From contig JAJZSX010000115.1 in NCBI GenBank assembly GCA_021849435.1, forward strand, positions 1 to 7,343: a stretch of 7,343 nucleotides of DNA, in the 5' to 3' direction. The first letter of the stretch is position 1, and each line of letters starts with the position of its first letter. Shown in pieces: positions 1-6,385 of this stretch. This stretch comes from Actinomycetes bacterium. Its GTDB lineage: Bacteria > Actinomycetota > Acidimicrobiia > Acidimicrobiales > RAAP-2. The notes below the pieces were generated by a model. The model was not told where the DNA came from and did no database searches. It saw only the letters and a program-made list of their open reading frames with translations. Position numbers and translations under genes: made by a program.

Positions 1-931
1 GGGCGGTGCCGTCGAGCTTGGTGAGCACGATCCCCGTCACTGACGCGGCAGCGAGGAACTCGCGCGCCTGGGTCAGCGCGTTCTGACCGGTCGTCGCATC
101 GAGCACCATGAAGGTCTCGACGACCTGACCGGGTGCGCGGTCGGCGACCCGACGGACCTTCGCGAGCTCGTCGAGCAGGTTGGTGCTGTTCGCCCGCCGT
201 CCCGCCGTGTCGGCGAGCACGAGGTCGGCGCCGCGCGCGCTGGCACGCCCCAGCGCGTCGTGGATCACCGAGCCGGGGTCGGCGCCCTCACCGGCGCGCA
301 CCACGTCCGCACCCGTGCGCTCGCCCCAGGTCGCGAGCTGTTCCGAGGCGGCGGCCCGGAACGTGTCCCCAGCGGCTAACACGACCTGACGGCCGGCGGT
401 GACCTCGCGGTGGGCCAACTTGCCAATCGTCGTGGTCTTACCCACGCCGTTCACCCCGACGAAGAGCCAGACGGCGACCCGTCCGGGTTCGGCCGTGGTG
501 GTGACGTGTCGCTCGTCGACCAGTGATTCGCGCAGCAGTCGACGCACGGCGCCCGCGACACCCTCCGGCGCGCCGTCGCGGCGCAGCGCTTCGAGTACTG
601 CCCCCGTCGTCGTGACGCCGACGTCGCTGCGCAACAGCACCTCTTCGACGATGTCGAGCTGCTCATCACTGATCGCCCCGGTCGTCGTGAGCGAGCGCAC
701 GCGATCAAAGACTCCCCGCGACGCCCCGAGTCGTGAGCCGAGCGTCGGTTCCTCGTCCAGTTCAGGTCGTTCGGCGATCTCAGTGACGAGAACGTCGGGC
801 AATGGCGCGGCGGCCGGTGGGGCGATGACGCGCCGACCACGTCGGGCCACGGCGAGCGCGACCGCTGCGAGCACGACGAGGATGGCGACGAGTACGACGA
901 CCGACGCGAGGACCATGACCGAGCCGATCAC
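1..931 (-). CDS. ftsY: Signal recognition particle receptor FtsY (3' end cut off by window edge)
   Basis: FtsY is the membrane-associated SRP receptor GTPase. It pairs with Ffh to hand ribosome-nascent chain complexes to the Sec translocon. I translated 310 residues by hand, and the frame stays open to base 2. Residues 5-28 are an uninterrupted hydrophobic stretch followed by RRGRR, a likely N-terminal membrane anchor. The helical N domain spans about 65-150. The NG GTPase domain shows G1 GVNGVGKTT (159-167), the SRP-type DTFRAAASEQL (189-199), G3 DTAGR (241-245), VLDATTGQNAL (276-286) and G4 TKLD (304-307). The long acidic A domain of E. coli FtsY is absent. Roughly 45 C-terminal residues should lie beyond the left edge. 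The start is GTG at 931-929, overlapping the smc TGA as GTGA, with GAGG at 942-939 seven bases upstream. An in-frame ATG at 916-914 would still keep the hydrophobic segment. The segment after G3 (RANSTNLLDEL) differs from the usual LHTN-type sequence. Identification is very secure. Confidence 0.97.
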   Translation of the reverse strand, partial: MIGSVMVLASVVVLVAILVVLAAVALAVARRGRRVIAPPAAAPLPDVLVTEIAERPELDEEPTLGSRLGASRGVFDRVRSLTTTGAISDEQLDIVEEVLLRSDVGVTTTGAVLEALRRDGAPEGVAGAVRRLLRESLVDERHVTTTAEPGRVAVWLFVGVNGVGKTTTIGKLAHREVTAGRQVVLAAGDTFRAAASEQLATWGERTGADVVRAGEGADPGSVIHDALGRASARGADLVLADTAGRRANSTNLLDELAKVRRVADRAPGQVVETFMVLDATTGQNALTQAREFLAAASVTGIVLTKLDGTA

Positions 932-3900
932 GACGCCACCTCACGGGTGACGCGCTGACTGACGACCTTGGACGACGCGCCGGGAACCATGGTGACACCG
1001 TAGAGGGCGTCGGCAGACTCCATCGTGCGCTTCTGGTGTGTCACGATCAACAGCTGGGCCTCGTCGCGGAACTCGTCGACCAGACTTAGGAATCGCTGGA
1101 GGTTGACGTCGTCCAGCGCGGCCTCGACCTCGTCCATCATGTAGAAGGGTGAGGGCCGTGAGCGGAACACCGCGAAGAGGAACGCGAGCGCGGCCATCGA
1201 GCGCTCCCCGCCCGACAGCAGCGAGATGCGCCGGACGTTACGTCCCATCGGACGGACCTCGATCTCGACGCCGGTGTTGAGCGGGTCGTCGGGTTCGGTG
1301 AGTAGCAGCCGGCCCTGTCCCCCGGGGAACAGCATGCCGATCAAGTTGGCGAAGTGGTCGTTCACGTCGGCCACGGCCATCGAGAACGTCTGCATGATCT
1401 CCTCGTCGAGCGCGCGCAGGACCTCTTGGAGCTCGCGACGGGCGCCGCGCACGTCGGCCACCTGGGCGTCGAGCTCCTGGTACCGCTCCTCGAGCGCGCT
1501 CAGCTCCTCGAGGGCGAGCGGATTGATCGGTCCGAGGGACGTGATGCGCGCCTCGAGTTCGCCCACGCGCTGTTCCAGCGTCGTGCCTTCGAGGACCTCG
1601 ATATCCTCAACCGGCTCGACCTCGTGTGGTTCGACGCCCAGGTCTCGTCGGATCGCCTCGTGCAGCGTCGTGCGCTTCACCGCGAGTTCGGCCTGCTCGA
1701 CCTCGAGTCGGCGGCGCTCGTCGAACATCGTCGAGAGTCGCGTATCGAGATTCTGGCGCGCCAAGCGGATCGCCTCGAGCCGTTCGGCACTCGCGCGCGA
1801 GGCCTCGAGCTGCTCGCGGTACGTCGAGTCCATCGCCTCCTGGGCGGTCGCCACGTCCGCGCTCGCGCGCTCGACGAGCACCGCGAGGCGGCTGAGTGCG
1901 CCCAGGTCGAATTCGAGTCGCTCACGCCGTAGCGTCGCGGCCTGGCGTTCGGCGGCGTGTCCGGCCAGACGCCGTTCGATCTCAGTACGCCGAGCGGCGA
2001 TGAGCCGACGACGCTCCCCAAACTCCGCCTCGCGGCGCGCGAGCGCCGAGGCGGCACCGTCGAGCACACGTTGGCTCTCTTCCAGGGCTCGCTGCGCGGC
2101 GCCAGCGGCGCGCCGGCGTTCGGCGGCCTCGGCGACGGCGCGCTCGAGCTCGGGTATGCCCGCCTCGACGGCCTCGCGTTCATCGTTGAGCTTGGACCAC
2201 TCGTCTTCCAGTGCCGCCGACTCGTGCGACAGAGCCTCGATGGCCGTCGCGTACTCCGCGAGGCGCTCGTGGGCGCGCTCGATGTCTCGCGTGAGTGCGT
2301 TCACGGCCGCCTCGGCCGCGCTCGCGGCGGCGGTCGCCTCAGTCAATAACTTGCGGGCACTCACCGCCGCCTCGGCGGCCAACTTCGCCGCCGAACGCAG
2401 GGCGGGCAGGGCCGTCGCGGCGTCGGCCGCGGCGTCGGCCGCGGCGTCGACGGCGGCGCGAGTGACCACGGCGCGACCCGAGGCGACGCGCCAGCCCGAC
2501 GCGGCGAACCGGTCACCGTCCGCGGTCACGATGACCAGGTCCGGGTGGGCGATCGCGAGGTCGATGCCCGTCTCCCAGTCCGGCGCTACGAAGGCGCGCG
2601 CGAAGAGCGCGTCGAGCACGCCCGCCACGTGATCGGGCGCACCGGTCCGAGGCCGCACGAGATCGCGCACGCGCCGGGCGCGGCCCGGTGTGGACGGTGC
2701 GTCGACGTGGGTCTCCCCCGCGGCAAGCACCAGTCCCGCGCCACCCGCGCGGCGAAGGACCTCGAGGGCCGCGCGCGCCGAGCGACGCCCGTCGACCACC
2801 ATCGCGCCCACGGACGCGCCCGCTGCCGACTCGACGGCTCGCTCAGCGCCCGATTCCACGTCCACCAGGTCAAGGAACGACCCGAGAACACCGTCGAGAT
2901 CGCCCAGAAGGTCTCGTCCGCCCGAGCCCGACAACTCCTCGAGGGCACGCGCGAGCGCCTCGGCGCGAGCCTGGGTCCGCGCGGCGACGTCCGAGCCCTC
3001 GCGTAGTTCTTCCTCGACACGGATCCGGCGCTGTTCGGCGGCGTCGGCGTCGGCGCCCGCGCGCTCGTGCGCGGCGCGCGCGGCCGTAACGGCGTCGAGC
3101 GCGTCGGCGAGGGCAGCGTCGGACTGCGCTAGGCGTTCGCTCGTCGCACCCTGAACCCGCTCCGTCTCCCCTCGGCGTTCGGCGGTACGCCGGCGGCGCT
3201 CGTCCAGTGACGCGATGGTGCGCGCGAGCATGGTCGCGCGCTCGCGCGCGGCGCGAAGGACCGCCTCGTCGAGCCCGCCGGATTCGCCGCCGTAGGTCGC
3301 CTCGAAGGTCGCTCGCTGTTCGTCGTAAACGCGCCGGCGCTCATCGAGCGCGTCGCGCTCGGGTCGAAGCGCCGACTCCTCGCGGTCGAGCACGACCAGG
3401 TCCGCGTCGAGCCGTGCCGCGTCAGCCTCGAGGGTGGCGATCACGTTCTCGTCGGCCGAGGCGTCAAGGGCCGCGCGAAGGGCACGCTCACGTTCGTGGA
3501 TCACCGAGTTCGTGCCGCGGGCGCGCTCGGCCAGTCCCTGCAGCGCCCCGAGGGTCGACGCCAACATCTCCTCACGACGACTCGCCATCTCCGCGGCCGT
3601 GGCCGTCGCCTGGGCGTCGAGCACCACGAGCTCACGACGGACCGTCTCCTCGTCGCGCGTCGCGTTGGTCAGTCCCGCCTCGACCTCGGCACCGCGACGA
3701 TCGAAGGATTGCAGGCGGTCCGCGAAGAGGGCCATACGAGCCGTTCGAAGCTCGCGCTCCACGTCGGCGTAACTGCGCGCCGAGGCCGCCTGACGTTCGA
3801 GCGGACGCATCTGGCGGCGCACCTCACGCACGAGGTCACCCAAACGCTCCAGGTTCTCCTGGGTCTGGGACAGTCGGCGCTCGGCGCGCTCCTTGCGGCG

Positions 3901-4413
3901 ACGGTGCTTCAGCACCCCGGCCGCCTCCTCGATCACCGCCCGACGGTTCTCGGAGCTCGAGTTCAGGATCGAGTCGAGTTGACCCTGGCCGATGATCATG
4001 TGCTGTTGGCGTCCGACCCCGGAGTCGCCGAGCAGTTCCTGCACGTCGAGCAACCGACAGACGGTGCCATTGATGGCGTATTCGGAGTCACCGTTTCGAA
4101 AGAGGGTCCGTGAGATGGTGACTTCCGCACCGTCGACGGGCAGGCGACCGGAGCCGTTGTCCAAGGTGAGCGACACCTCGGCTCGTCCGAGGGCCGCCCG
4201 GTTGGCGGTCCCCGCAAAGATGACGTCGTCCATCTTGGCGCTGCGTAGTGCCCGGGTGCTCTGTGCACCGAGCACCCAGGTGACGGCGTCGACGACGTTG
4301 GATTTACCCGAACCGTTCGGTCCCACGACCGCGGTGACCCCGGGTTCGAACTCGAGCACCGTGTTGTCAGCGAAGGACTTGAAGCCCTTCATGGTCAGTC
4401 GCTTAAGAAACAC
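928..4413 (-). CDS. smc: Chromosome segregation protein SMC
   Basis: SMC is the ATPase core of bacterial condensin. It dimerises through its hinge, is bridged by ScpA/ScpB, and compacts and aligns replicated chromosomes. The 1161 residues are complete and of normal length. Walker A GPNGSGKSN lies at 31-39, the arginine-finger region LRSAKMDDVIFAG at 56-68 with R57, and the Q-loop IIGQGQLDSIL at 140-150. A first long coiled coil runs about 165-495, the hinge about 500-650, and the return coiled coil about 652-1005. The C-terminal head has the signature LSGGERS (1065-1071), Walker B YMMDEVEAALD (1091-1101, catalytic E1095) and H-loop H1126. Every ATPase motif is intact. The GTG start at 4413-4411 gives the family-typical MFLKRL opening; the next in-frame ATG (codon 8) would cut into the first beta strand. 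The hinge resembles actinobacterial ones. An Ala/Asp-rich repeat follows the hinge. The gene sits 38 bases after mutM and overlaps ftsY by 4 bases. ScpA and ScpB are not in the window. Confidence 0.98.
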   Translation of the reverse strand: MFLKRLTMKGFKSFADNTVLEFEPGVTAVVGPNGSGKSNVVDAVTWVLGAQSTRALRSAKMDDVIFAGTANRAALGRAEVSLTLDNGSGRLPVDGAEVTISRTLFRNGDSEYAINGTVCRLLDVQELLGDSGVGRQQHMIIGQGQLDSILNSSSENRRAVIEEAAGVLKHRRRKERAERRLSQTQENLERLGDLVREVRRQMRPLERQAASARSYADVERELRTARMALFADRLQSFDRRGAEVEAGLTNATRDEETVRRELVVLDAQATATAAEMASRREEMLASTLGALQGLAERARGTNSVIHERERALRAALDASADENVIATLEADAARLDADLVVLDREESALRPERDALDERRRVYDEQRATFEATYGGESGGLDEAVLRAARERATMLARTIASLDERRRRTAERRGETERVQGATSERLAQSDAALADALDAVTAARAAHERAGADADAAEQRRIRVEEELREGSDVAARTQARAEALARALEELSGSGGRDLLGDLDGVLGSFLDLVDVESGAERAVESAAGASVGAMVVDGRRSARAALEVLRRAGGAGLVLAAGETHVDAPSTPGRARRVRDLVRPRTGAPDHVAGVLDALFARAFVAPDWETGIDLAIAHPDLVIVTADGDRFAASGWRVASGRAVVTRAAVDAAADAAADAATALPALRSAAKLAAEAAVSARKLLTEATAAASAAEAAVNALTRDIERAHERLAEYATAIEALSHESAALEDEWSKLNDEREAVEAGIPELERAVAEAAERRRAAGAAQRALEESQRVLDGAASALARREAEFGERRRLIAARRTEIERRLAGHAAERQAATLRRERLEFDLGALSRLAVLVERASADVATAQEAMDSTYREQLEASRASAERLEAIRLARQNLDTRLSTMFDERRRLEVEQAELAVKRTTLHEAIRRDLGVEPHEVEPVEDIEVLEGTTLEQRVGELEARITSLGPINPLALEELSALEERYQELDAQVADVRGARRELQEVLRALDEEIMQTFSMAVADVNDHFANLIGMLFPGGQGRLLLTEPDDPLNTGVEIEVRPMGRNVRRISLLSGGERSMAALAFLFAVFRSRPSPFYMMDEVEAALDDVNLQRFLSLVDEFRDEAQLLIVTHQKRTMESADALYGVTMVPGASSKVVSQRVTREVAS
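939..942 (-). promoter_or_regulatory. Shine-Dalgarno of ftsY inside smc
   Basis: GAGG on the minus strand lies seven bases before the ftsY GTG (931-929), within the last codons of smc. With the GTGA stop-start overlap it supports the GTG over the in-frame ATG at 916 and suggests translational coupling of smc and ftsY. Confidence 0.6.
2419..2454. repeat. 12-bp tandem repeat inside smc
   Basis: The plus strand has two perfect copies of GGCGTCGGCCGC (2419-2430, 2431-2442) and a third copy with two mismatches (2443-2454). The unit length keeps the smc frame and encodes the repeating Ala/Asp tract DAAADAAADAA at about residues 655-665, just after the hinge. Confidence 0.8.
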
Positions 4414-4414
4414 G

Positions 4415-4427
4415 GGTAGACGCTACC
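4415..4427 (-). repeat. Short inverted repeat between SD and GTG of smc
   Basis: The minus strand reads GGTAG-CGT-CTACC, a perfect five-pair stem with a three-base loop, ending one base before the smc GTG. The nearest SD-like sequence, GAAGG (4434-4430), lies 16 bases before the GTG, too far for normal spacing unless the hairpin forms and brings them together. A stem this short can also occur by chance. Confidence 0.45.
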
Positions 4428-4429
4428 AA

Positions 4430-4434
4430 CCTTC
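4430..4434 (-). promoter_or_regulatory. Candidate Shine-Dalgarno of smc
   Basis: GAAGG is the only purine-rich SD-like match in the 38-base mutM-smc gap. Its linear distance to the GTG at 4413 is 16 bases, longer than the usual 5-10, so either folding shortens it or smc starts with little SD help. Confidence 0.4.
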
Positions 4435-4437
4435 GCC

Positions 4438-4451
4438 GGCCCCGCCCGGCC
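4438..4451 (-). repeat. GC-only inverted repeat after the mutM stop
   Basis: GGCC arms flank a six-base GC loop immediately after the mutM stop codon. The stem has only four pairs and no T-tract follows, so it is a poor terminator candidate. In DNA this GC-rich it may be chance. Confidence 0.3.
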
Positions 4452-5354
4452 CTACGCCTGGCAGTTCGGACAATAGAAGGTGGCTCGGCCCCGCACGACG
4501 GTCCGTTCGATCAATCGACGACACTGGAAGCACGGCTGACCCTCTCGGCCATACACCTGGTGGTAGTTCTGATAGGTCCCGGGTTTGCCGTCGGGGTCGA
4601 CGAACTGCTCGTCGGCGAGCGTCGAGCCCCCGTACTTGATCGCCTCGGTCAGGATCTCAGTCATGGACCGGTGGAGTCGACGGATCTCGATAGTGGACAG
4701 TGAATCAGCGGGTCGGTCGTAGCGTAGACCGGCCGCGAACAGGATCTCGTCGGCGTAGATGTTGCCGAGCCCGGCGATGATGTCCTGGTCGGTGAGCACG
4801 ACCTTGAGCGGGGTCGTGCGGCTGCGCAGGATCGCCGCGAAACGGTCCCAACCGATCTGGTCCTCGAGGGGGTCGATGCCGAGGTGGGCCAACTCGGGGA
4901 CGCGCCGACGCACCCCCAGGCCGTCACCGCCCATCGCCAGTCTCGCGAACTTAGAGATCTCGACGGTCACGCCCTCCTCGGGCGGTACAGAGACGAAGAG
5001 CTCGCCGAACGTGCGGGGGTCAACATAGCGCAACTCGCCGGCCGGCGTGAGTGTGAAATCAACGTGCGTGTGCTTGGGCTTGGGGATCTTCGGGCCCTTG
5101 GCGCGCAGCAGCTGGCCCGACATACCCAGGTGCACCACGAGGTGGTGGCCATTGTCCAGGGCGAACACGAGATACTTGCCGAGTCGCTCGGCCGACTTGA
5201 CCGTTCGCCCCTCGATGAGCGTTCGAAAGTCCTTGGCCGACTTGTGGCGCCGCACGACTCGCCCATTGGTGACCGTGGCGGACTTGATCTTCTTGCCGAC
5301 GAGGTCTCGAGCGAGCGAGGCCCTCACGGTCTCGACTTCGGGTAGTTCAGGCAT
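4452..5354 (-). CDS. mutM: Formamidopyrimidine-DNA glycosylase (Fpg/MutM)
   Basis: This bifunctional glycosylase/AP lyase excises 8-oxoguanine and formamidopyrimidines in base excision repair. The protein has 300 residues. MPELPEVET opens it, supplying catalytic Pro2 (the N-terminal nucleophile once Met is removed) and Glu3. The conserved Lys is K60 in LGKYL. HLGMSGQL lies at 75-82 and DPRTFG at 112-117. The helix-two-turn-helix is around DQDIIAGLGNIYADEILFAAG (189-209). The zinc finger is C275-X2-C278 and C295-X2-C298, with the conserved Arg at R290 in GRATFYC. The start is fixed at ATG 5354-5352 because the enzyme needs Pro at position 2; the open frame extends 27 codons further upstream, but that stretch lies inside rnc. 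The ATG overlaps the rnc stop by 8 bases and has GGGAGG at 5369-5364, so translation is probably coupled. There are about 20 more residues than usual between DPRTFG and the LAHLG motif. All catalytic and zinc-binding positions are present. Confidence 0.97.
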   Translation of the reverse strand: MPELPEVETVRASLARDLVGKKIKSATVTNGRVVRRHKSAKDFRTLIEGRTVKSAERLGKYLVFALDNGHHLVVHLGMSGQLLRAKGPKIPKPKHTHVDFTLTPAGELRYVDPRTFGELFVSVPPEEGVTVEISKFARLAMGGDGLGVRRRVPELAHLGIDPLEDQIGWDRFAAILRSRTTPLKVVLTDQDIIAGLGNIYADEILFAAGLRYDRPADSLSTIEIRRLHRSMTEILTEAIKYGGSTLADEQFVDPDGKPGTYQNYHQVYGREGQPCFQCRRLIERTVVRGRATFYCPNCQA

Positions 5355-6027
5355 TGCCACGACCCTCCCACGCCACTCGCGCGGCCTCGGACTCTGCGCT
5401 CTTCTTGGACCGGCCGTGGCCGACCCCGCGCGCATCGCCGTTGATAGTCACCACGGCCTCGAAGGTGGTCGCGTGCGCCGGACCACTGGCGGTGACGCTG
5501 TACGTCGGCGTCCCGAGCCCGCTCGCCTCCGCCCACTGGCGCAGGCGGGTCTTCGGGTCGACCTCATCGGGGTCGCGGGCGGCGATCGCCACTTCGGTCC
5601 CGAGGATCTCGCACACGAAGACCCGCGCGGCGTCGTAGCCCAGTTCCAGGTAGATGGCCGCAACGACGGCTTCGAAGGCGTCGGCAAGCATCGACGGTCG
5701 CTGGAGCCCTCGAGACTTGATCTCCCCTCGGCCAACACGGAGGTAACGCGCCAGATCCAGACGCGTCGCCGCCTCGGCGAGAGCCTCCTCATTGACGACC
5801 CGTGAACGCACGAGCGAGCCCGAGCCCTCGTCGAGCGCCGGGTACTCGGTCACGATCAGGTCGGCGATCGCCAGGTCCACGACCGCGTCACCGAGGAATT
5901 CGAGGCGCTCGTTCGACGTGCACCCGTGCTCGGCGGCATAACTCGAGTGCGTGAGCGCCACGAGCAGGACTGCGCTATCGGCGCGCAGCCCCAGTCGCTG
6001 CGCCAGCGTGTCCCGCGATGAGGGCAA
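5347..6027 (-). CDS. rnc: Ribonuclease III
   Basis: RNase III cleaves double-stranded RNA in rRNA precursors and in structured mRNAs, acting as a homodimer with Mg2+. The 226 residues match the usual length. The catalytic domain occupies about 8-148, with the signature NERLEFLGDAV at 39-49. By alignment the metal-binding catalytic residues are E43, D47, D116 and E119, the last two in SMLADAFEAVVAAIYLE. A double-stranded-RNA-binding domain spans about 157-222, ending in GRSKKSAESEAARVAW. The start is TTG at 6027-6025: GGAG at 6040-6037 lies nine bases upstream, no ATG or GTG precedes it in frame near the acpP stop, and the distance to the catalytic motif matches the family. The gap from the acpP stop is 14 bases. 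Its last codons overlap the mutM start by 8 bases. RNase III often controls its own operon mRNA in other bacteria; whether it does so here is not shown. Confidence 0.97.
   Translation of the reverse strand: MPSSRDTLAQRLGLRADSAVLLVALTHSSYAAEHGCTSNERLEFLGDAVVDLAIADLIVTEYPALDEGSGSLVRSRVVNEEALAEAATRLDLARYLRVGRGEIKSRGLQRPSMLADAFEAVVAAIYLELGYDAARVFVCEILGTEVAIAARDPDEVDPKTRLRQWAEASGLGTPTYSVTASGPAHATTFEAVVTINGDARGVGHGRSKKSAESEAARVAWEGRGNA
5364..5369 (-). promoter_or_regulatory. Shine-Dalgarno of mutM inside rnc
   Basis: GGGAGG on the minus strand lies within the last rnc codons, nine bases before the mutM ATG at 5354. Together with the 8-base overlap of the two genes it suggests coupled translation. 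Confidence 0.65.
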
Positions 6028-6036
6028 CTGGCCAGA

Positions 6037-6040
6037 CTCC
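6037..6040 (-). promoter_or_regulatory. Shine-Dalgarno of rnc that supports the TTG start
   Basis: GGAG on the minus strand ends nine bases before TTG 6027-6025 and begins just after the acpP stop codon. It is the only SD-like site in the 14-base acpP-rnc gap and is what supports the unusual start codon. Confidence 0.65.
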
Positions 6041-6041
6041 G

Positions 6042-6329
6042 TTAGGACACTTGTAATTTTGCCGCCACGTACTCGACAGCGTCATGGACCGACGTCAGAC
6101 CCTCGAGGTCCTCATCGTCGATGTGAAAGCCCGCGACTTGGGCCGCGAGGTGCTCCTCGAGCGCCTCGACGAGTTCAATGAGCGCCAATGAATCCGCGCC
6201 GAGGTCACCGAAGGCCGCGTCCTCAGGAATCTCGCTGGGTTGCTTCTCGAGGATCTCGGCCAACTCGTGTTGGACGAGTTCCAAGATGGCCGAACGGTCC
6301 AGCGGTGGTGGTGCGACGTCCGCGGTCAT
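6042..6329 (-). CDS. acpP: Acyl carrier protein
   Basis: This small carrier holds growing acyl chains on a 4'-phosphopantetheine arm for fatty acid synthesis and donates them to PlsX and other acyltransferases. It has 95 residues, slightly longer than E. coli AcpP (about 78). The attachment motif GADSL lies at 44-48, and Ser47 is the expected modified residue. Helix I spans about 12-30, helix II LALIELVEALEEHL about 48-61, and helix III SVHDAVEYVAAKL about 80-92. The protein is acidic, as expected. An N-terminal extension with a PPP run (7-9) precedes helix I. The loop between helices II and III is about five residues longer than in E. coli AcpP, and DSLD is replaced by DSLA. The start is ATG 6329-6327 with a strong SD. 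The place between plsX and rnc argues for the housekeeping fatty-acid ACP rather than a secondary-metabolite carrier, though the sequence alone would allow either. Confidence 0.92.
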   Translation of the reverse strand: MTADVAPPPLDRSAILELVQHELAEILEKQPSEIPEDAAFGDLGADSLALIELVEALEEHLAAQVAGFHIDDEDLEGLTSVHDAVEYVAAKLQVS

Positions 6330-6334
6330 GGACT

Positions 6335-6340
6335 CTCCTT
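6335..6340 (-). promoter_or_regulatory. Strong Shine-Dalgarno of acpP
   Basis: The minus strand reads AAGGAG five bases before the ATG of acpP. It is the best SD match in the window, which fits the usual need for abundant acyl carrier protein compared with PlsX and RNase III. Confidence 0.85.
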
Positions 6341-6345
6341 TGCCT

Positions 6346-6368
6346 CGAGATCAAGACTACTTATCTCG
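6346..6368 (-). repeat. Inverted repeat (hairpin) between plsX and acpP
   Basis: Arms CGAGATAAG and CTT-G-ATCTCG can pair as a nine-pair stem with one bulged G and a TAGT loop. It lies in the 56-base plsX-acpP gap, 17 bases after the plsX stop and five bases before the acpP SD. No T-tract follows, so it is not a canonical intrinsic terminator. It could stabilise the 5' end of an acpP transcript or be a processing site. The pairing was read by eye; the function is unknown. Confidence 0.5.
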
Positions 6369-6385
6369 CGACGACCCGCACGGAG

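Noticed and set aside
399..950. A 183-codon plus-strand open frame at the left end
   Set aside because: It is antisense to ftsY, its translation is Ser/Thr/Arg-rich with no recognisable motif, and the minus frame gives a complete set of SRP GTPase motifs.
1226..2632. A 468-codon open frame on the plus strand opposite smc
   Set aside because: It is a low-complexity Ser/Ala/Arg-rich translation directly antisense to an unmistakable SMC with all motifs. Long antisense frames are expected in GC-rich genes.
4435..4451. Intrinsic terminator between mutM and smc
   Set aside because: The GC-only stem has four pairs and no following T-tract, and smc starts within 38 bases.
5355..5435. 27 extra N-terminal codons for MutM
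   Set aside because: Fpg needs Pro at position 2 as nucleophile, so translation must start at ATG 5354. The upstream stretch is rnc coding sequence in another frame.
6358..6385. A sigma-70-like promoter for acpP in the plsX-acpP gap
   Set aside because: GATAAG resembles a -10 box, but the matching -35 position (TAACTC, 17-base spacing) shares almost nothing with TTGACA.
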